DNA of 6,275 nucleotides from Lachnoclostridium sp. UBA3320 (GTDB lineage: Bacteria; Bacillota; Clostridia; Lachnospirales; Lachnospiraceae). Positions 1-4,938 of the stretch are shown here, in pieces. The stretch spans positions 1 through 6,275 of the forward strand of contig DESG01000084.1 of assembly GCA_002361175.1 (NCBI GenBank), read 5' to 3'. The notes beneath the pieces were generated by a model. The model saw only the letters and a program-made list of their open reading frames with translations, made no database searches and was not told the DNA's origin. Both the position numbers and the translations under genes were made by a program. Position 1 is the first letter of the stretch. Each line of letters starts with the position of its first letter.

Positions 1-7
1 TTAGAAG

Positions 8-47
8 TTGTACTATATATAGTATAAATATATCATATATAGTACAA
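8..47. promoter_or_regulatory. Large inverted repeat with divergent promoter-like elements
   Basis: Perfect 13-base inverted arms lie at 8-20 (TTGTACTATATAT) and 35-47, separated by 14 bases. The left arm also belongs to a perfect 14-base palindrome, TACTATATATAGTA, at 11-24. On the plus strand TTGTAC (8-13), a 17-base spacer and TATCAT (31-36) resemble a promoter. On the minus strand TTGTAC (47-42), a 17-base spacer and TACTAT (24-19) do the same. Promoter elements embedded in palindromes are typical of repressor-controlled promoters. The TGTACTA/TAGTACA half-sites resemble operators of YtrA-type GntR regulators, but that comparison is from memory and is inference. The regulated gene could lie left of the window on the minus strand, or the site could feed the recombinase module 220 bases to the right. 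Confidence 0.5.
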
Positions 48-260
48 AAAAACAATAAAAACTTTTTTAAAAAATTTCAAAATTATGCTTGATATTTACA
101 TCGAATAGGTGTATTAATTTATAACCTTATCTTTTGCCTCCTTAATCGTGCTGTATTTATTATATCCGTTATAAGAGATTAGTAAAGTGCCAAATTGCTT
201 GAATAGGACAATCCCATTTTTTCATACACTAAAGTAATTAATTATAAAGGGAGTTAATTT
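48..260. other. AT-rich non-coding leader upstream of the recombinase module
   Basis: I see no convincing coding frame here on either strand. It holds the palindrome TTTTTTAAAAAA (63-74), the weak promoter candidates already listed, and the Shine-Dalgarno sequence AGGGAG just before the ORF at 261. There is no tRNA, no clear rho-independent terminator and no repeat array. An attachment site could be here, but only one side of any recombination junction would be visible. Confidence 0.5.
89..117 (+). promoter_or_regulatory. Candidate promoter for the tnpW-recombinase module
   Basis: TTGATA at 89-94, a 17-base spacer and TATTAA at 112-117 form a plausible SigA-type promoter; the -35 matches five of six consensus bases and the -10 four of six. 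The leader would be about 140 nt. A second candidate is TTGCCT (134-139), an 18-base spacer and TATTAT (158-163). In an AT-rich stretch such matches arise by chance, so neither is secure. For TnpX-type elements the promoter used after excision may instead be created at the circle junction. Confidence 0.35.
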
Positions 261-437
261 ATGAGAACAGTTATACATAGTACTAACGAGCATAAAATTG
301 GCACTGTTACATACTATGTTGTTTCTAAGCAAAGTGAAAAAGCTATAGAAACTTTAAACAAAAAGATAGAAACTTTAATTAAAAAAGATATGCTTGAAAC
401 TCTTGCAAAACGGCATTTAAAGGAGAAATCATGTTAA
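261..437 (+). CDS. tnpW: TnpW-like small transposon-encoded protein
   Basis: This 58-residue ORF starts at ATG 261 after a good Shine-Dalgarno sequence (AGGGAG, 7 bases upstream). It contains a segment HKIGTVTYYVVSKQSEKA at residues 11-28, followed by a charged helix rich in Lys and Glu. A (K)IG-x-T-Y-V-V-S-x-x-SE-x-A-x-ET pattern is what I recognise as the TnpW family, small proteins of Tn4451/Tn5397-type elements usually encoded next to a large serine recombinase. Its role is not firmly established; an accessory or regulatory role in excision is possible. Its stop (435-437) lies inside the start of the recombinase gene, a 7-base overlap. The recombinase Shine-Dalgarno sequence sits in its last codons, so the two are probably translationally coupled. 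It has no membrane segment or signal peptide. Confidence 0.75.
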   Translation: MRTVIHSTNEHKIGTVTYYVVSKQSEKAIETLNKKIETLIKKDMLETLAKRHLKEKSC

Positions 438-2026
438 ATTCAGACAAAATTACAGCTCTCTATTGTAGACTTAGCCAAGAAGATTTACAAGCTGGAGAAT
501 CTGGCAGTATACAAAATCAAAAAATTATATTGCAAAAATATGCAGAAACGCACAATTTTGTTAATACAAAATTTTTTATTGATGATGGTGTATCAGGCGT
601 GAGTTTTGAGCGCAAAGGCTTACAGTCTATGTTATATGAAGTAGAAGCTGGACATATTGGAACAGTCATAACAAAAGATTTATCTCGTTTAGGACGTAAT
701 TATCTAAAAACTGGTGAACTGATAGAGATTATTTTTCCTGAATATGAAGTGAGGTATATCGCTATAAATGATGGTGTAGATACTGCAAGAGATGACAACG
801 AATTTACTCCATTAAAAAATTGGTTTAATGAATTTTATGCACGAGACACAAGTAAAAAAATCCGCACTGTAAAGCAGATGAAAGCTCAAAAAGGTGAACG
901 TGTCAATGGTGAATATCCATATGGTTATTTAATAGACCCAAATGATAAAAACCATTTGATACCAGACCCAGAAACTGCCCATATTGTAAGACAGATTTTT
1001 GCTCTTTATGTCAAGGGAGAGCGTATATGTGATATTCAAAAATGGCTTATTGATAACAAAATATTGACAGTTAGTGCACTGCGTTTTAAACGTACTGGAC
1101 AGGCAAGATATTATAATGCTTCACTTATGCCCTACTCGTGGCCAAGCAAAACAATCTATGATATACTTGCAAGACAGGAATATATAGGAAATACTATTAC
1201 TGGAAAAACTTACAAAGTATCTTACAAGTCTAAAAAAACCAAAAAAAATCCACCAGAAAAACGTTATTTTTTTTCAGATACACATGAAGCACTTATTGAC
1301 AGAGAAACTTTTGACCTTGCACAAAAAAGGCTTTCTACTAGACATCGCCCTGCCAAATCAGAAAAAATTGATATTTTTTCTGGGCTTTTATTCTGTGGTG
1401 ACTGTGGACATAAAATGTATTTACAACAAGGTGTTAATGTACCAGAACATAAACACGCCTACACCTGTGGCAGCTACCGCAATCGCCAGAGAAAAATAAC
1501 ACAATGCTCTACACACTATATACGCAAATCTGTGCTTATGGAACTTGTACTTTCTGATATGCAAAGAGTGTTCTCTTTTGCAAAAGACCATGAAAATGAA
1601 TTTATCAAGACCTCTATAAAGTTAAGAAATAAAGAAATTGTAAAAGCAGCAAAGCAGGAACACAAAGAGCTTGCTGCGGCAAAGGCACGTCTAAAAGAAA
1701 TAAATACAATTTTCCTCAAAATGTATGAAGACAATGCTTTAGGGAAACTTTCTGATGAGCAGTTTTTCTCTATGACTTCTCACTATGAAGAAGAAAAAAA
1801 TTCATTAAAAGAATGTATTGCTACTTTAGAAAAGCAAGAAAGTGTTGGTGACGAAAAAAACTTTGTTCAGTTGGTAAAAGCATATACACAGATAGAAGAG
1901 CTGACATATGAGAATGTGCATGAATTTATTGATTATATTTTGATATATGAATTAGATAAGGAAAATAACACTCGCAAGATTGAAATATTTTATAATTTTG
2001 TTAATAAAGGTATGTGCACTGATTAG
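431..2026 (+). CDS. Large serine recombinase, TnpX-like, of an integrative element
   Basis: A 531-residue site-specific recombinase predicted to excise and integrate a mobile element through a covalent Ser-DNA intermediate. The N-terminal resolvase domain (about 6-150) has YCRLSQED with catalytic Ser15, and the DLSRLGRNY motif (83-91) with the active-site arginines. The recombinase DNA-binding domain follows (about 162-300). A zinc ribbon with Cys322, Cys325, Cys346 and Cys359 follows. A coiled-coil segment (about 395-470) controls synapsis in this family. The C-terminus (about 475-531, LTYENVHEFIDYILIYE) looks like the DUF4368 tail of clostridial recombinases. No motif is missing and the length is normal for the DUF4368 subgroup, although Tn4451 TnpX is longer at about 700 residues. 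The start at 431 has the Shine-Dalgarno AGGAG five bases upstream and overlaps the tnpW stop. No terminator is visible between its stop and the toxin promoter. Confidence 0.93.
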   Translation: MLNSDKITALYCRLSQEDLQAGESGSIQNQKIILQKYAETHNFVNTKFFIDDGVSGVSFERKGLQSMLYEVEAGHIGTVITKDLSRLGRNYLKTGELIEIIFPEYEVRYIAINDGVDTARDDNEFTPLKNWFNEFYARDTSKKIRTVKQMKAQKGERVNGEYPYGYLIDPNDKNHLIPDPETAHIVRQIFALYVKGERICDIQKWLIDNKILTVSALRFKRTGQARYYNASLMPYSWPSKTIYDILARQEYIGNTITGKTYKVSYKSKKTKKNPPEKRYFFSDTHEALIDRETFDLAQKRLSTRHRPAKSEKIDIFSGLLFCGDCGHKMYLQQGVNVPEHKHAYTCGSYRNRQRKITQCSTHYIRKSVLMELVLSDMQRVFSFAKDHENEFIKTSIKLRNKEIVKAAKQEHKELAAAKARLKEINTIFLKMYEDNALGKLSDEQFFSMTSHYEEEKNSLKECIATLEKQESVGDEKNFVQLVKAYTQIEELTYENVHEFIDYILIYELDKENNTRKIEIFYNFVNKGMCTD

Positions 2027-2047
2027 GAAATATATAAAAAATAATTG

Positions 2048-2076
2048 TTGTGGAGTGTCAAAAGATATGTTATAAT
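2048..2076 (+). promoter_or_regulatory. Strong extended -10 promoter of the toxin mRNA
   Basis: TTGTGG (2048-2053), a 17-base spacer and a perfect TATAAT (2071-2076) preceded by TGT, an extended -10. Transcription should start near 2083, leaving a leader of about 58 nt before the toxin start. This is the best promoter in the window. It shows that the small ORF at 2141 has its own transcription and is not simply read through from the recombinase. Confidence 0.75.
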
Positions 2077-2110
2077 CTCAAACAAGCAATCGTGTTACAG
2101 GGTGCGTTGG

Positions 2111-2132
2111 CCTCATTCTAAAAAGAATGGGG
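2111..2132 (+). promoter_or_regulatory. Leader stem-loop covering the toxin Shine-Dalgarno sequence
   Basis: CCTCATTCT (2111-2119) pairs with AGAATGGGG (2124-2132) around an AAAA loop, with one G-U pair, giving a 9-bp stem. The 3' side contains the first four G of the GGGGGTG Shine-Dalgarno sequence (2129-2135) of the toxin at 2141. Partial hiding of the ribosome site by a leader hairpin is a known feature of type I toxin mRNAs such as Fst. The fold follows directly from the bases; its regulatory effect is inferred. Confidence 0.6.
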
Positions 2133-2140
2133 GTGATGCT

Positions 2141-2254
2141 ATGAAAAAGAGAAAACATAAGAAACACAAGATACATATTTCTCTTATGGAGTTGCTTACA
2201 TTTGGCATATTCCTTCTGGCATTGCTTACATTCGTGTTTACGTTTTGTAAGTAG
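2141..2254 (+). CDS. Putative holin-like type I toxin peptide
   Basis: A 37-residue peptide with a very basic N-terminus (KKRKHKKHK, residues 2-10) and one hydrophobic helix at about 14-36 containing SLMELLTFGIFLLALLTFVF. The (S)-L-M-E-L-L-x-F-G-x-F-x-x-A-L-L-T-F core resembles the putative holin-like toxin / TxpA-BsrG-like group found in Firmicutes, small membrane peptides that depolarise or disturb the cell envelope when made in excess. ATG 2141 is chosen because the GGGGGTG Shine-Dalgarno lies just upstream and the promoter start is near 2083; the same frame is open back to 2045, but that part lies upstream of the transcription start. The leader hairpin, the convergent antisense promoter and the 3' stem-loops complete a type I toxin-antitoxin locus. 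The family call rests on pattern resemblance, without an alignment. Confidence 0.75.
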   Translation: MKKRKHKKHKIHISLMELLTFGIFLLALLTFVFTFCK

Positions 2255-2262
2255 TCATACAT

Positions 2263-2310
2263 AGCAAAAGCCACCCTTGTACTTTGGTCGAGTGTCAGGG
2301 TGGCATTGCT
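2263..2310 (-). terminator. Stem-loop serving as terminator of the antitoxin RNA
   Basis: GCCACCCT (2270-2277) pairs perfectly with AGGGTGGC (2297-2304). An outer AGCAA/TTGCT helix (2263-2267 with 2306-2310) and possibly an inner ACT/AGT helix extend the structure. On the minus strand the stem is followed by TTTT, giving a rho-independent terminator. On the plus strand no T run follows, so there it would form a structured 3' untranslated region of the toxin mRNA. Confidence 0.65.
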
Positions 2311-2360
2311 ATCTAATCAATCCGGTCAACCCCTTGTGGGCGGTTGCTTTTTCATTTTGT
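2264..2360 (-). ncRNA. Predicted antisense antitoxin RNA
   Basis: An RNA of about 97 nt is predicted to start near 2360 from the minus-strand promoter at 2395-2367. It would end after the stem GCCACCCT/AGGGTGGC, which on the minus strand is followed by TTTT. It is fully complementary to the 3' untranslated part of the toxin mRNA. It is also imperfectly complementary to the toxin leader: GGGTGATGCTAT at the toxin start (2131-2142) is echoed by GGGTGGCATTGCTAT (2298-2312), and GCGTTGGCCTCATT (2104-2117) by GCGGTTGCTTTTTCATT (2340-2356). This layout, a convergent RNA pair sharing the terminator region plus repeats at both ends, matches the Fst/par RNA I-RNA II architecture. No ORF is apparent in it. 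The exact ends are estimates. Confidence 0.65.
2327..2353 (+). terminator. Rho-independent terminator of the toxin mRNA
   Basis: CAACCCC (2327-2333) pairs with GG-C-GGTTG (2339-2346, one bulged C) around a small loop and is followed directly by CTTTTTC. It lies about 75 bases after the toxin stop and would end a toxin transcript of about 270 nt. The same bases form the 5' part of the predicted antisense RNA. Confidence 0.6.
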
Positions 2361-2366
2361 ATTTAT

Positions 2367-2395
2367 AATATAGCATATCCAGTATTTGTTTGCAA
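2367..2395 (-). promoter_or_regulatory. Promoter of the antitoxin RNA
   Basis: Read on the minus strand: TTGCAA (2395-2390), exactly 17 bases, then TATATT (2372-2367) preceded by TGC, an extended -10. Its transcript converges on the toxin gene. Both promoters of the locus have 17-base spacers and extended -10 elements, which supports a designed convergent pair more than chance matches in AT-rich DNA. Confidence 0.6.
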
Positions 2396-2434
2396 GTTCT
2401 TTTTAACAAATCGTAGTTTAAAAGGAGGATACAT

Positions 2435-2875
2435 ATGGAATTTGGCTGGATTAATATATTTGGCGCAGCTATCGTTATTCTTATTATGATTCCAAACATC
2501 ATCTATGCAGTAAAGCATAAACAAACAGAAGCAGAAAAAGAGTTTCCCCCATATCTGTCTATATGTGAACAGATTGGAAGATATGGCTGTATTATTTTGA
2601 TGTGGTTGCCTTTATTTGTATGGAAATTTGGATTTGAAAGTGTAGGAGGGCTTTTTGTTTATCTGATTGCAACTGTGATTTTGCTGCTTGGTTATTATTT
2701 ATTCTGGGTTAAATATGCTAGAAACAAAACATTGACAACAGCAATGGCTTTGGCTGTTATCCCGACCATATTGTTTTTGCTATCTGGTGTATTGCTCAAC
2801 CATTGGACATTGGTAGCCTTTGCGGTACTCTTTGGACTTTCGCATTGTAAGATTACCTACTTGACACATAGATAA
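2435..2875 (+). CDS. Small multi-pass membrane protein of unknown function
   Basis: A 146-residue hydrophobic protein that I do not recognise by name. Likely membrane segments are at about 6-25, 46-64, 70-93, 103-121 and perhaps 122-138. A polar loop at 26-45 (KHKQTEAEKEFPP) and a basic loop near 93-99 (KYARNK) would lie on the cytoplasmic side. There is no signal peptide distinct from the first membrane segment and no catalytic motif. The start is secure: AGGAGG lies six bases before the ATG. It follows the toxin-antitoxin locus on the same strand, but the toxin terminator separates them; TATAAT at 2364-2369 could supply its own -10, without a good -35. It ends 46 bases before the truncated recombinase on the opposite strand. 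Whether it belongs to the mobile element or to the chromosome cannot be told here. Confidence 0.8.
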   Translation: MEFGWINIFGAAIVILIMIPNIIYAVKHKQTEAEKEFPPYLSICEQIGRYGCIILMWLPLFVWKFGFESVGGLFVYLIATVILLLGYYLFWVKYARNKTLTTAMALAVIPTILFLLSGVLLNHWTLVAFAVLFGLSHCKITYLTHR

Positions 2876-2921
2876 CTTCTCATTTGTCGGGGAAAATCAG
2901 AACAAACCGAAAACGGTATCG

Positions 2922-3104
2922 CTATATAACCCTAGCAAATGTAGCTCCACTGTAACCATCATCACACCATTCATTAACAAGTTCCATTTCCTTATGTGTT
3001 TCCATAAACTGTTTTATTATCATACGCTGCCCAATAATACTGTTGCTTTCACCATCAGAAACTTCCTCTTCCCTAGAAATACGCAAGTAAATACCACATT
3101 TCAT
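2922..3104 (-). pseudogene. Truncated serine recombinase, N-terminal fragment
   Basis: Only 60 codons remain. Residues 1-58 are a clear start of a resolvase domain: GIYLRISREEE with the expected catalytic Ser10, GESNSI, then WCDDGYSGATFAR. They align with the start of the intact recombinase in this window (shared YxRxS, GES-SI-Q, ET-H, DDG-SG-F-R), but are clearly a different protein. After Arg58, where the family normally continues with a Pro/Lys-Gly segment, the frame reads Val-Ile and stops. The arginine motif, DNA-binding domain, zinc ribbon and tail are all missing, so it cannot be active. The start and its Shine-Dalgarno (GAGGTG) are intact, and the reading frame overlaps the stop of the small ORF in front (ATGA). 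The clean break suggests a deletion or insertion near 2930-2936. Confidence 0.85.
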
Positions 3105-3280
3105 ATTGCATCACCTCTTTTTTGTTTAATATTGCTGTGAACATCAACATCAGGCTCTATAATAGGCCTAAAATAAAAGTCCCAGCCTTGAGTTTTTTCC
3201 AGTGTAAAAAGAGCCGCACATTCTATAAAATCTGTCGGCTCTTTTTCTTCATTGTAATGGCATGTTACATTCCATTCCAC
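3101..3280 (-). CDS. Small ORF coupled to the recombinase relic
   Basis: A 59-residue ORF that I do not recognise. GTG 3280 is preceded by a textbook Shine-Dalgarno, GGAGG at 3291-3287, six bases away. It begins (M)EWNVTCHYNEEKEPTDFIE, is hydrophilic and mixed-charge, and has two Cys (7 and 21) and no membrane segment. It contains no internal Met, so the GTG is the only reasonable start. Its TGA overlaps the ATG of the truncated recombinase by the ATGA arrangement, the same coupling seen between tnpW and the intact recombinase. It is therefore probably the small accessory protein of that lost element. Oddly, a strong terminator-like stem-loop (3206-3246) lies inside the coding sequence, so transcripts entering from the operon upstream would probably stop here. 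It may itself be decaying. Confidence 0.6.
   Translation of the reverse strand: MEWNVTCHYNEEKEPTDFIECAALFTLEKTQGWDFYFRPIIEPDVDVHSNIKQKRGDAI
3206..3246. terminator. Bidirectional terminator-like hairpin
   Basis: AAAAAGAGCCG (3206-3216) is perfectly complementary to CGGCTCTTTTT (3236-3246), an 11-bp stem with A and T runs on its two sides. It could therefore terminate transcription in either direction. A further ACA/TGT pairing may tighten the loop. On the minus strand it lies about 90 bases after the hydrolase stop and is the only visible terminator for the three-gene operon. It overlaps the coding sequence of the small ORF at 3101-3280, which is unusual. Confidence 0.7.
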
Positions 3281-3335
3281 AATATACCTCCAATAATTTA
3301 CTTAGTATATATTATTCCTATAAGTATAAATTATG

Positions 3336-4256
3336 CTAATCTATTTCTTCTATACTTTCTACAAATTCCTTTACTTCTTGCCATGCCTGCCGTGATTCGG
3401 GCAGCATATCAAGTGCCATTTGAAATACATGAAACATTCCATCATAAATATTTATCTTTACATTACATCCTGCATCTTTTGCTTTCTTTGCTGCATCAAC
3501 TGAATCACTTAAAAGCATTTCCACACTTCCCACCTGAAAAAGCATAGGAGGCAATCCACTAAATTCCCCAAACATTGGTGATATATATGGATTGTCAGGT
3601 TCGTTGTCTGCTATATATTCACCATTGTATATCATACTTTCCCTTGTGTTGCCAAACATAGGGTCAAGTTCATAGTTTGTCTCATAAGATGTACCAGAAG
3701 CTGTAAGGTCAGTCCATGGCGACATAAGGACAAGTGCAGCTGGCATCTCTATTGTATTATCTCTTAAATATTCACTTAAAGCAAGTGCAAGTCCTCCTCC
3801 TGCCGAATCCCCAGCTAATATTATATTTTTGCCTTTATAGCCAAGCCCAAGCAGCCATTTATATGCAGTTAGGGCATCATGTAGTGCAGCTGGGTAAGGA
3901 TTTTCAGGTGCAACTCTATAATCAATGGTAAGCACTTTCATACCACCTCGCATATCACTGTAATACTTTGCAAAACTTCTGTACACATTTCTCATTTTTC
4001 CAATATAGCCGCCGCCATGAAGCTGCAATATAATACATTCTGAATTTACTTCTGGAGGTGTCAAAAGTTCCATATCAAATTTTTTCATTTTCATATTAAG
4101 CACTGAATAATTAGTTGGGCATTTCCATGGAGGTTCTACAAGTCTGCGCCTAAACGTCCCTTTTTTTATTCCTGGCCCTATAAGATGGTCTGATGTCGCC
4201 ATATTAATTAATTGGCGCATTATTTTTGCTTTTAAACTGATATTTCCTTCGTTCAT
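3336..4256 (-). CDS. HSL-family alpha/beta hydrolase (esterase/lipase-like)
   Basis: A 306-residue carboxylic ester hydrolase of the hormone-sensitive-lipase (family IV) type. Oxyanion motif HGGG is at 80-83. The nucleophile elbow GDSAGG (149-154) has Ser151. The Asp is probably Asp251 (SVEMLLSD) and the His is His276 (MFHVFQM). DYRVAPENPYPAALHD (112-127) is also typical of the family, and the length is normal. There is no signal peptide, so it should act in the cytoplasm. ATG 4256 follows a GGAGG seven bases away. It is the last gene of the operon, 16 bases after the zinc-ribbon membrane protein. Such enzymes usually cleave short-chain acyl esters; the true substrate is unknown. Its pairing with an acyltransferase-like gene suggests handling of the same class of ester. 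Confidence 0.92.
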   Translation of the reverse strand: MNEGNISLKAKIMRQLINMATSDHLIGPGIKKGTFRRRLVEPPWKCPTNYSVLNMKMKKFDMELLTPPEVNSECIILQLHGGGYIGKMRNVYRSFAKYYSDMRGGMKVLTIDYRVAPENPYPAALHDALTAYKWLLGLGYKGKNIILAGDSAGGGLALALSEYLRDNTIEMPAALVLMSPWTDLTASGTSYETNYELDPMFGNTRESMIYNGEYIADNEPDNPYISPMFGEFSGLPPMLFQVGSVEMLLSDSVDAAKKAKDAGCNVKINIYDGMFHVFQMALDMLPESRQAWQEVKEFVESIEEID

Positions 4257-4272
4257 TTCTGTTCCTCCATAC

Positions 4273-4938
4273 CTATATATAGAATCTACGTTTTAATTCA
4301 CTTTTTGCTTTTTTTCCGCCTATTACAAGGCATGACGTAAAAATCACTGCAGAAAATCCAAATGTCACCCATGGAAGTAATGGACCTCTCACTCGTCCCA
4401 AAAGATACAGTATCATATGCAAAATACTCATTATAAGTGTAAATATCTGCATTAAAAGATAGCTTTGCCAATTCTCATAATTAATAAGCATACATATAAG
4501 TATTACAACATCTAGTAATAAAATAATTAATGGTATGCCTATATTAAACGACCAGCCACTAAAGCCAAGTGCAAAATCTATTACGATTACAAGAAGCATC
4601 GCTCCAAGCATTTGAACAAATATTTTTTTAATATGTCCATTTCTCTTATTTACTGTGTACTGTAGTGTAAGTATCATGTAAAATATAGCACCGCCAGTTA
4701 TAACAGACCACTTTATTCCATAATAATTATAATAATTAATCACTATTAAAAATATTTCAAGCACTACTGCAAAATAGCTTACAATATTTATAAATCTTTT
4801 AAGAAATCTTGTTTTCTTTCTGATGTCAGGGTAAATATCATCTGTTCCATCGTCATCACCAGATAACACCATTCCACAAAAAAGACAGCTTGTTGTTTCA
4901 TCATTAATAATTACACCACATCTTTTACATCTATTCAT
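4273..4938 (-). CDS. Zinc-ribbon membrane protein, DUF6320-like
   Basis: A 221-residue protein with an N-terminal zinc ribbon, Cys4-x2-Cys7 and Cys18-x2-Cys21 (MNRCKRCG...CLFCG), an acidic linker (GDDDGTDD), and six hydrophobic segments at about 47-69, 75-96, 106-127, 131-151, 159-179 and 186-208. This layout, together with its place between an acetyltransferase-like gene and an esterase, is what I recognise as DUF6320; its biochemical role is unknown. I prefer ATG 4938 (MNRCKRCG) over ATG 4950, which would add four residues, because homologues start just before the first CxxC and a GGGGTG precedes this ATG. With this start the gene overlaps the stop of the upstream gene by eight bases, so translation is probably coupled. 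It could anchor or regulate the two enzymes at the membrane, but that is inference. Confidence 0.8.
   Translation of the reverse strand: MNRCKRCGVIINDETTSCLFCGMVLSGDDDGTDDIYPDIRKKTRFLKRFINIVSYFAVVLEIFLIVINYYNYYGIKWSVITGGAIFYMILTLQYTVNKRNGHIKKIFVQMLGAMLLVIVIDFALGFSGWSFNIGIPLIILLLDVVILICMLINYENWQSYLLMQIFTLIMSILHMILYLLGRVRGPLLPWVTFGFSAVIFTSCLVIGGKKAKSELKRRFYI

Noticed and set aside
1284..1734. Open frames inside the recombinase gene (1284-1499 plus, 1516-1734 minus).
   Set aside because: They lie wholly within the intact recombinase in other frames, without ribosome sites or recognisable motifs.
2045..2140. N-terminal extension of the toxin to an in-frame ATG at 2045.
   Set aside because: That ATG lies within the -35 region, upstream of the predicted transcription start, has no ribosome site, and the extension has no family resemblance.
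2277..2489. Open frame of 70 codons on the plus strand.
   Set aside because: It runs through the toxin terminator, the antitoxin promoter and into the better supported membrane protein, and has no ribosome binding site.
2906..2917. Small hairpin ACCG-AAAA-CGGT as terminator between the membrane protein and the relic.
   Set aside because: The stem is only four base pairs and no T run follows on either strand.
120..2934. Near-identical decamers TATAACCTTA (120-129) and TATAACCCTA (2925-2934) as possible attachment sites bounding the recombinase.
   Set aside because: Nine of ten matching AT-rich bases are expected by chance, and the minus strand left of 120 does not continue the truncated recombinase reading frame.
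3122..3547. Open frame of 141 codons on the plus strand.
   Set aside because: Its second half is antisense to the conserved C-terminus of the hydrolase and its first half is antisense to the GTG-start small ORF.
3734..3931. Open frame on the plus strand inside the hydrolase gene.
   Set aside because: Antisense to the GDSAGG region of the hydrolase, so it is a by-product of that coding sequence.
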